Positions 56,732 to 64,000 of a stretch of DNA of 64,000 nucleotides are shown here, piece after piece. Every line of letters starts with the position of its first letter. Position 1 is the first letter of the stretch. The position numbers were made by a program, and so were the translations under genes. The stretch is from Galdieria sulphuraria (Eukaryota > Rhodophyta > Bangiophyceae > Galdieriales > Galdieriaceae): positions 62,001 to 126,000 of the forward strand of contig NW_005178459.1 of NCBI RefSeq assembly GCF_000341285.1. The letters run 5' to 3'. Under the pieces are notes generated by a model. That model was not told where the DNA came from. It did no database searches and worked only from the letters and a program-made list of their open reading frames with translations.

Positions 56732-57314
56732 ATGAATGGGCCCGCTTTTTCAAAATTTGAATTGCAAAAAATGATGATTAGCCGTAACAACAATACGACG
56801 TGTGTATACTTTCTTTTTCGTTGCAGTTATACATTGGCAACAGCTGTAGTATCTATTTGGATTGTACAAAACTCCATAGACTTGAATTCTATTCGTTCAG
56901 TTTTTCCCTTTTACCAACAAATATTTATCGAAAGTTGTGCAAACTTTACGAAACATTTACTTTAGAGCACTTTCGAACAAAGAATACACTATAAGAAGAA
57001 GAAATTTTTACGTTATAAGCTTCTCTTGTCAAGAAGATGGACAGGGTTTGAAACTTCATAGCTTAAGTGAACTAACTTCACAAAATCCCCATAGACCCAA
57101 GAGAAATGAACAAGAGTTAAACTTTAAAAAGCAGTCCAGATTGCAGGAAAGGGAGAAATATGCAAAGGAGCTCAATTCTGATAAACTACAACAGTTGGAG
57201 CAAGAACTCACAACTCTCAAGGCACAAATACAGCAGTTTCGTGCTTTACAGACTAGAGAAGAGTTTCAACCCAGAAATGATACGCAACTAAACTTTTGGC
57301 AAAGTGAGGAGTAA
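56732..57314 (+). CDS. Uncertain gene with C-terminal coiled coil
   Basis: Two overlapping frames (56732-56965 and 56937-57314) cover this stretch. The second ends with a strongly charged coiled coil (SRLQEREKYAKELNSDKLQQ, then ELTTLKAQIQQFRAL) that looks coded. The first has a weakly hydrophobic stretch. They probably belong to one gene joined by an intron, since GT and AG sites are plentiful around 56790-56990, but I cannot choose the junction. Not a bZIP: the basic-region Asn/Arg spacing is missing. Confidence 0.45.
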
Positions 57315-57336
57315 ATTAAGATTGACTATGAAACTT

Positions 57337-58488
57337 TTAAGCATCTTCTGGTTGCTGTTGAGTTACGCAATGTATTCCTCCTCCTCCTAAGATGATCTCT
57401 CGCGCTGCGACTTGTCGAATTTGTCTCTCTGGTACAATGGACTGGAAAATCTTTCTTGCCTCGGAATCCCACGGTTCTCCAAAAGATGGCATAATTAAAA
57501 CATTATTTGCAAAATAAAAATTAACATAAGAAGCCACCAAACGCTCATTTACTTTTCGATCAACTGCCTGTGATGTGGAAATAACTCCAGAAGCTTCTAA
57601 TTCTGTTCGATAGAAAGGTCCTGGTACAGGCAACTTGTGGATAGATAGACTTCTTCCCTTTGCATCTCGACTAGTTTCGAGGATCTGAAAGGCTCGAAGT
57701 GATCTTTCATATTGTGGATCTTCCTTATCCTCAGTCCAATGTATCACCACCTTACCAGGACCTACAAAGACACACAAGTTATCCACGTGGCCGTTTGTGT
57801 CGTGGTCTCCATAAACTCCAAGTGGAAGCCAAATAATCTTTTCAACTCCTAAATACAATTTCAATTCCTTCTCTATCATGTCTCGACTCCAATTTGGATT
57901 TCGATTGGAATGGAGCACACACTCTTCTGTAGCTAAAAGTGTACCTTGGCCATCGGTAGACACTGCACCACCTTCCAAAACCAAGTTGGACACATATCTT
58001 TTAAAACGTTCCAATTCCAATATTTTCCAAGCAATCATAGCGTCTTTATCCCAATTCACATAACATCCTTCTTTAACTCCACCCCAAGCGTTGAATACAA
58101 AGTCAACGCCACATAATTGACACGAGGACTCTCCTGTTCGAGAGACTATGAAAATTGGGCCAGTATCTCGCAACCAACAGTCATCGGTTGACATTTCGAT
58201 CACTCTTACATTATGGTTATCTTTGAAACGTTCTCGAACTTGTGTCCAGCTATTAGCAGAAACAATAACAGTTACTGGTTCAAACTCTGCAATAGTACGA
58301 ATGACCTGGACAGTTTTTTCGATCAAACAACATAAAAATAGAATTTCCAGTACCTCTTCAAAAGTATTTTGTGCAGGGACCGCATTGTCACGCCAGTTAT
58401 CTAACCTTTCTGGCCAACCTATCCAAGTTTGCTTATGACGTTCCCATTCAGCAGGAAAACGAAACCCACTCGGAACGTCAACGGCCAT
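57337..58488 (-). CDS. Agmatine deiminase
   Basis: Converts agmatine to N-carbamoylputrescine in polyamine synthesis. It is a guanidino-modifying enzyme (PAD fold): FRFPAEWERHKQTWIGWP, EMSTDDCWLRDTGP, NAWGG, LVLEGGAVSTDGQGTLL, YGDHDTNGHVDNLCVF and GGGGIHCVTQQQP with the nucleophilic Cys. A 48-bp intron at 58353-58306 is predicted: it has GT-AG ends, is a multiple of three and contains no stop. Removing it gives NTFEE-VIRTIAEFEPV, the family pattern. ATG at 58488, only 18 bp from the divergent AATF gene. Confidence 0.93.
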   Translation of the reverse strand: MAVDVPSGFRFPAEWERHKQTWIGWPERLDNWRDNAVPAQNTFEEVLEILFLCCLIEKTVQVIRTIAEFEPVTVIVSANSWTQVRERFKDNHNVRVIEMSTDDCWLRDTGPIFIVSRTGESSCQLCGVDFVFNAWGGVKEGCYVNWDKDAMIAWKILELERFKRYVSNLVLEGGAVSTDGQGTLLATEECVLHSNRNPNWSRDMIEKELKLYLGVEKIIWLPLGVYGDHDTNGHVDNLCVFVGPGKVVIHWTEDKEDPQYERSLRAFQILETSRDAKGRSLSIHKLPVPGPFYRTELEASGVISTSQAVDRKVNERLVASYVNFYFANNVLIMPSFGEPWDSEARKIFQSIVPERQIRQVAAREIILGGGGIHCVTQQQPEDA

Positions 58489-58506
58489 TTCGTTGATTTG
58501 TTGAAA

Positions 58507-60131
58507 ATGAGAAAACAGACTATTACTGTGTTGGACCCAGAAGACGAACTAAAGGAGCACTGGGATAATGAGCTTCTTAGCAATAAGAATAGTTATTATT
58601 CGCTCCATGATTCGGAGCACCGTGAAACACCAGTTCCTAAGAGATTGAGAATGCGTCCAGCAATAACAGTGCAAGGCTCTAAATATCAAGGAAGAGTGAT
58701 AGACAGAAGCTCATTGGCTGAGGAAGATAACAGTTTGGTTGGCACTGAAGACGCAGAAGAGAAGGAGGATTCTCTCTTTGAGTTTGAAGAAAAGAAGGAA
58801 AGCGACCAAGATTCTGTGGAGGCTTCTGTTGAACAATCATCAGTGAGTAGCGGTCAAGGAATTTTGAGAATTACTTCCGAAACACAAGAACAACTCTCAA
58901 AAGGACAAGCTATTATAGAACAAAAGGTATGTATCCGGCTTCTGTTGATTGTATTACAACTTGTTTCCATTCTGTTGATGAGCGCCAAAGAAAGTTGTCA
59001 TGTTAGACTTCTGAAAAGTCATGATTGACTTGGCTCTTCTGAAAAGTTAGCAAACTCTTGTTTTCTTCTCAGTCTTCCTAATTATGATCGACTAAATCGG
59101 TCCTTCTAGTCTTTGTATGACGATATATTGAAGCTAAGAATTGCCATGCAACGTCTTTTAACCATTGCGAATTGTTTTCCAGATGAGCAAGGTCGCTTAA
59201 TTTTGAAGCAAATCGACCCATTAGGAACCGAAAAGAAGTTTTCAGCCACTACTCGATCGATATTTAAAATGACTACAGCAATGATGAATATTCAAGAATT
59301 ATTATTTATCAATTCCTCAAACCTGACTTTTAAGAAAGAAGGAGATTATCTTTCTGGAAGAAGAAAAAAAAGAAGAATATAACTAGGACAGCATCAGAAG
59401 ATTCATCTTCAGATGTTACTGTGGAAATAGACCGATTATGGAGAAAGCTGAAGAGGCGCAATAGTGAGTTGAATTCTTTCAAGCAAAAGGTATTGGATTT
59501 CTGGGATAAGAAAGTACGAGAAGCGACTGGCACAATATATGACCAAACAAGCAAGTTCAAAGTTATCAACCAATCTGTATCTAATCAAATTCAAGGAGTA
59601 AGTTTAATCGAGCACTTTGAGTATTCATATTCCTATCGAGGATTTTAGGTTCTTTCTAATCGTGAACGTCTTTTTCGTCGAGCACATACTCGCAGAGACT
59701 CTAACCGTTCTTTACTTTGTTTATTATCATCAGAAAATAATGGCGTCGATCCTGAAATCTACGATGATGGAGATTTTTATCAGTTATTACTGAAAGAGGT
59801 AAGAATCGTGTTGAAAAGACCAAGAAACGATATGGATGTTTGAAAGGTTGTGAATGACATGTCCAAAGTGAGTAAAAGAGAAGATATCAAAAGTGCATCA
59901 CAGTTGAAAAGAAATCGACAAAGAAAGCAGTAAGTATTTTATAGGCTCTTCATTTGAAGATGTACTAAACAAATGTTTTGCAGGTATTTAGATAGGCGAG
60001 AGAGTAAAGGACGAAGACTTAAGTATACTGTCCATGACAAATTGGTTGGATTCCTTGCTCCCATTCCAATGGAACAATCAGAGACAAGAAACCAACTTTT
60101 GAAATCCCTCTTTGGTAGTAAACACAACTAA
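58507..60131 (+). CDS. AATF/Bfr2-like ribosome biogenesis protein
   Basis: Bfr2/AATF works in the small-subunit processome in the nucleolus. The N-terminus is acidic (EEKEDSLFEFEEKKE); the AATF core starts QLSKGQAIIEQ and continues SLYDDILKLRIAMQRLLTIAN. The TRAUB C-terminus reads DPEIYDDGDFYQLLLKE, then RRESKGRRLKYTVHDKLVGF. Introns: 58927-59109 (183 bp, the longest seen), one after NQIQG near 59599, one near 59799 and one near 59929. The frame breaks at an A8 run (59364-59371): the first frame stops after RRKKRRI, and the right continuation, ASEDSSSDV, needs one more A. Low complexity there hides whether this is error or biology. Confidence 0.85.
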
Positions 60132-60223
60132 AAATAAAAGTTCGATAAAAGACAATGACGAACAACTATTTATGTTAGAAATGACAAGATAAACAGAAAA
60201 TAGGTGAAGATTCCCAGAACACA

Positions 60224-60905
60224 TCATTCTGAGATTATTTTTTCATAAACTGCAAGGCTCCTAAACAGAAAAAGTCAGTTCCAAAGAGGATAACAGATAA
60301 AAAGTAAACTTTCCAACACTGTCACCAGTTTCATTGAATATCTTTAAATTTCGTCGATAAACCTCGTCATATTGCCCGAACAGAGTCAATTTCGACTTTT
60401 CTGAAGGTACTGCCTTGAGGCTTTCTATTGTAGCCTTCGAAACATTACGTCGCTTCTCCAGTTCTTTGGCTCTACTTGAAGCAGATAATGCTCTCCATTC
60501 ACCAAAGGCAGCATCTGCGACGTTAGAAACTGTAAAGTCCAATAAACTTGGGTCTAAAACTCTAAAACTCCCTCATGAAAACAGTATCAAGCAAAAAGTA
60601 GGGTAACCTACGTAGGAGTAGTGACACGACCCTCGAGAAACTCAAATCTTGAAAACGTTCCAGGAACGATATGTCCCTCAGACTTATCAGTAGTTATCGA
60701 ATACGGACTATAAGTCATCAAGATTCTTTTTGAAGCGTTGACACAAGGAAAGCAGGGTTGTACAGAAAAAAAGGTTTCTACAGAACTTGGCTGAGATCCT
60801 ATTGAACAAATAGTTGGTGAGTATAAACAACAAAAGCTATCAATTGAATCCGTTCCAGTACGCACCTAACCATCTACAGTTCGCAACGCTAGTGAAGGCT
60901 AACAT
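60224..60905 (-). CDS. Unknown protein, probably plastid-targeted
   Basis: Not recognised. Four exons can be joined: a first exon from ATG 60905 (MLAFTSVANCRWLG), then exons containing ILMTYSPYSITTDK and VPGTFSRFEFLEGRV, then LLDFTVSNVADAAFGEWRAL with LTLFGQYDEVYRRN, and a last exon SLAVYEKIISE. Introns are GT-AG in all cases, but the last donor (GTTTAC) is weak. The Ser/Phe-rich, acid-poor first 40 residues fit a transit peptide. About 170 residues. FSRFEFLEG vaguely recalls phycobilisome small-linker strands, but not enough to call. Confidence 0.55.
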
Positions 60906-61324
60906 ATTTTTTGTTTCAAGAATCAACGAGATTGTCAAGGAGCTGAGGAACAATCCAATTTCATCAAATCTCTCAAGTGGGGGAGGATGTGAAAGACTCT
61001 GAGCCTCACAAATGAAGTGTCCATTTCCTAAAAGTACAGCTTCTTGAATCGTTTATACACTTCGAGTTCAACTGGACAGCAAGTGTTGTTCGAGTTACAT
61101 ATTCCCAAAACAGGACAGATAGGGATATATCTCAATAACAAGCTGGCTTTTGGTTTGTGACAATGGAATCCGAAGAAGCAACTATTGAATTATTCATTTC
61201 AGAGACTCCAAAGCCCTATTCTTTACTAAACAAAAACTCTAGAGAGTTTCACCTAAACAGATTATTATACTAGGCTTCCACTGAAGATCAGTTCCAAATG
61301 CCAAAAAGACGTTTCGGTTTCTAT
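60906..61324. other. Intergenic region
   Basis: 419 bp between the start of the unknown plastid-type gene and the stop of exportin-2, both on the minus strand. It should hold the former's promoter and the latter's 3' end. Nothing else is recognised. Confidence 0.4.
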
Positions 61325-64000
61325 TTAAATGCTTCTGCCCAATTTTTGTAAATGACTGGCAAGCAACTGTTGAAAGTGATTGGATAAAGAACTTTGTATA
61401 ACACCTTTTAAACTCTCGTTGTTTGCTACCACTTCAGTAAAGTTATTTACGAGCATCTTCATGAATATGTTAGGAATGATTCATGGAATAGAACAAAAAC
61501 ATACTTGGTCAGGTTCTGGGACTTTGTTCATTTGAATATTTTCTCTATTTCCAACCAAAGCCAACTGTGAGAATTGTATATCATATTCTCTCGATCCTTC
61601 CATTTCGTGGTTGCCGCCTTGAGTTGGATTTTCTTGATAACCTTCAAAGCACAAAACCTTTTATGTTCCACTGTGGTTCCATGTTAATAGTATCCTACCT
61701 TCTAACAAAGACAATACAGTTGACAACACCGAGAGCCATAAGTTGGGAAGTTCTATCAATGTAGGACATGAAAGATACAACGCAAGCCCTGTGGCACAAA
61801 TTTTACGGTCCTTTGGATTTGCTTCTTGGACGACATTTGGTAACCAAACCTGCAATAGAGTCGGTAAAGCCAAGTTCCATATTAAATAGGGAATGACTTA
61901 CATGTTCAAATACTTGAACAAAAAGACCATCCTGGATACGATTTAACAAAGAAACAACAATCTCGCTTCCATATTTGATGGAAAGAAATGAAATAAAAAC
62001 AATAAAAGCCCTCGTAAACCTAATTGTCCGACCCTTTTGTAACCGAACCAACATAATTTGAACAATCTCAGGTAAAAATGGTTCCAATTGCGACATATCA
62101 CAAGTTTCCACAATACTTTCTATCAGAGACATTCCGTAGTAATCATGAACCTATTTCAATACAACATAACGTTACTAACAGTATGCAAATAAACGTTTCA
62201 ACTGATGTATCACCTTGCTGGCAACCAGATTTTGAAAAACTCCCAAAATAGGAGTCAACTGATTATTTGCCATTATATGATTCATAGACTTTCTCAAAAA
62301 AGCTAGAAACAGAAACATGAATCTCACTACTGAGAGAGAGAGATAAATTTTTTACAAAAGTTACTTACCCTGTAAAAGACGAACCATTCCAGGAATATAT
62401 CCATTTCGATTCCACAAGGATGGAGTAAAAAGCACGGGTAATAAAGATTGATATGATGAAGGCAATTCCTCGTACTCTCCATGAAGTTCAGCAAGTTGTG
62501 CCAGAACTTGGAAAATATAGGGAACAAATTCGGCAATGTCTGCAGTCAGAACAGACTATTTCCAAAACTCAATGCTCTTCATACAAACAATTTCGCTCGT
62601 TAAAAATTACCTGAAAGAATGGAAATAATTTTGTTTCCAATAGAGGAAGATGACTCGATGGATTTTCGGTACAAACGTATCGAGTCAGTCCGGCAATACA
62701 TTCAAAACAATAATGAATAAAATTAGGGTTGCCAGGATTCTGAGATATCATTTCTAATGTCTAAAAATGCAAGTCTCCAACAATTTCCACCCAAAAACAA
62801 ACTATTCATACCTTCACAATACCATTTAAAAGCGTTTCCAAAAATGGTGCCATGTCTGTTCCAAAAAATATAATCACTCTCATAAGGCACTTCACTGTGT
62901 ATTCGTTTTGTGACGAAACATTCATCATTAAGGATAGCAAACGATGAACCAAAGCTGAAACAAACTCAGCAAGGTTCTCCTTCTTCACTTTCCATTCGCC
63001 ATTTTCTTGTAATGAGAGAATTTTCTCGATGGATATACAGGAATATGTATGTACTACAGGAAGCCTCGAACTTAACAATTCACTCATAAAAGTCAGAGTT
63101 ACTGGAAGTAGACCATCAGGGATTTGATTCCTAAACGAGGTCGCAAACTTGATGCTATCGCAAGTCAAGATCGGAAACCGTATATTGTCCGGTTGCTTAG
63201 ATGCACTTTCCAATTCCGGAATAATATGATTCTTATAGAACTGACCTAAATCTACCAGTTGATTGACAACAGTGGCTCCAACTCTTTCTGTGCCGCCTTT
63301 CCAACCCTATCCAAGAATATGAGACTGTAAGGTTTCCATTATAAGATCTTCAAAGTAAAAAATAAACATACAATAGCAGTAACTAAATAGATAGCTGCGT
63401 CCTTGCCTTTCCACTTGTTTGTAGGATCTTTGGCAAATTCCTGCAACATACTATAAACATAATTTGAAAAGATTTCGGTGATAGCATTCTATTCACTGTT
63501 TCAATAAAAAGAAAAGACACAAACTTATTGTAAATACTACCTCGTAATGTGTACAAAGTCCTTTCACCAACTCACAAACTGCCCTTCTACGTGTTTCGGC
63601 ATCACTGCCTTCCATGTCTTGACGAATATATTCCATAGGATTTTCTTCAAACAGGTCTTGGTCATCTTCTCTTAATTCTACATTTGGAATAATAATATAT
63701 TCGCAAACCTTAAAAAATTATAAAAGCTTAAATAATGTTACAAAATAACGAAATAATTCTTACTTGCTTTAATGTATCAGGCTCAGAAAATAATCCAAAG
63801 TCAACCGACTTGCTCACAATCGTCAACAACCCCATTCCAGCTGTCACAACCTGGTCATACTTTGTTGAATTACCGTGTCGAATAAGAAGTGACCAAGTGG
63901 CTGAAACAAACTGACTCAAATATGGACGAAATTCTTCTTCATATTTCTCTGCACATAAAGTAACATTATCCAATGTTTCTGCCTGAACTTGGTCAAAGAG
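61325..64000 (-). CDS. CSE1: Exportin-2 (CSE1/CAS), 5' end beyond the window
   Basis: Exportin-2 returns importin-alpha to the cytosol. Reading from the right edge: EEFRPYLSQFVSATWSLL, then VEYIRQDMEGSDAETRRRAV-type text, WKGKDAAIYLVTAIV, FKFATSFRNQIPDG, SLIESIVE, LQKGRTIRFTRAFIVFISF and KDRKICATGLALYL, the CSE1 order. Many small introns (about 45-65 bp). The last exon (about 61459-61325) ends QQLLASHLQKLGRSI. The N-terminal importin-beta domain and start lie past position 64000. All-helical HEAT repeats; nuclear pore shuttling with RanGTP. Confidence 0.85.

Noticed and set aside
60224-60905. Phycobilisome linker identity for the unknown plastid-type protein
   Set aside because: Only one short strand (FSRFEFLEG) is reminiscent; the linker core and CpcD patterns are missing.

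Overview
The window is nuclear DNA of a compact eukaryotic genome. It is AT-rich and gene-dense, with about 40 protein genes and almost no intergenic space. Most genes carry zero to seven tiny GT-AG introns, usually 42-69 bp. Several proteins look plastid-linked (a DUF2854-type membrane protein, a two-S1-domain protein with a transit-like leader, an RWP-RK factor, a CCT-domain factor). Tiny introns, algal gene families and high density fit a unicellular red alga of the Galdieria/Cyanidiophyceae type; this is inferred from style, not proven. I see no virus-like element, no retroelement, no CRISPR array, no rRNA and no convincing tRNA.

Layout. 0.1-7 kb: a coiled-coil protein, a PPR protein, an unknown ORF and a HI0933-type flavoprotein. 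7-17.6 kb: eIF2D, a short SPF45/DRT111-like protein, a protein with four hnRNP-Q-type acidic domains and no RRM, a Golgi-type glycosyltransferase, pantothenate kinase, a SERBP1/Stm1-like protein and a mitochondrial dehydrogenase kinase. 17.6-30.4 kb: DUF2854 protein, S1-domain protein, CCT protein, sugar transporter, beta-mannosidase, RWP-RK factor, Gfo/Idh/MocA oxidoreductase and GID4. 30.4-38.6 kb: the DNA-repair pair PMS2 and REV3, whose coding ends overlap, then an MPDU1-like PQ-loop protein. 38.7-48.6 kb: karyopherin, RING-H2 protein, an apparent GNAT-VOC fusion, Maf pyrophosphatase, a 1.4-kb gene-poor stretch and an amino-acid permease. 48.6-55.3 kb: two little-known small genes, a sestrin homologue in eight exons, a VOC protein, a glycine-rich protein, PRMT1 and a YABBY/HMG-like protein. 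55.6-64 kb: linker histone H1, a coiled-coil ORF, agmatine deiminase, AATF/Bfr2, an unknown probably plastid-targeted protein, and exportin-2 (CSE1) running off the right edge.

The genes are mostly housekeeping and do not form one pathway. The best leads are architectural: the sestrin, the GNAT-VOC fusion with a GC-AG intron, the RRM-less acidic-domain repeat protein, the SPF45 N-terminus standing alone, and extreme packing (stop codons 6-8 bp apart or overlapping, start codons as little as 18 bp apart). Splice sites were assigned by eye from reading frame, GT-AG borders and family similarity. A few genes keep one-base frame conflicts that may be sequence errors.
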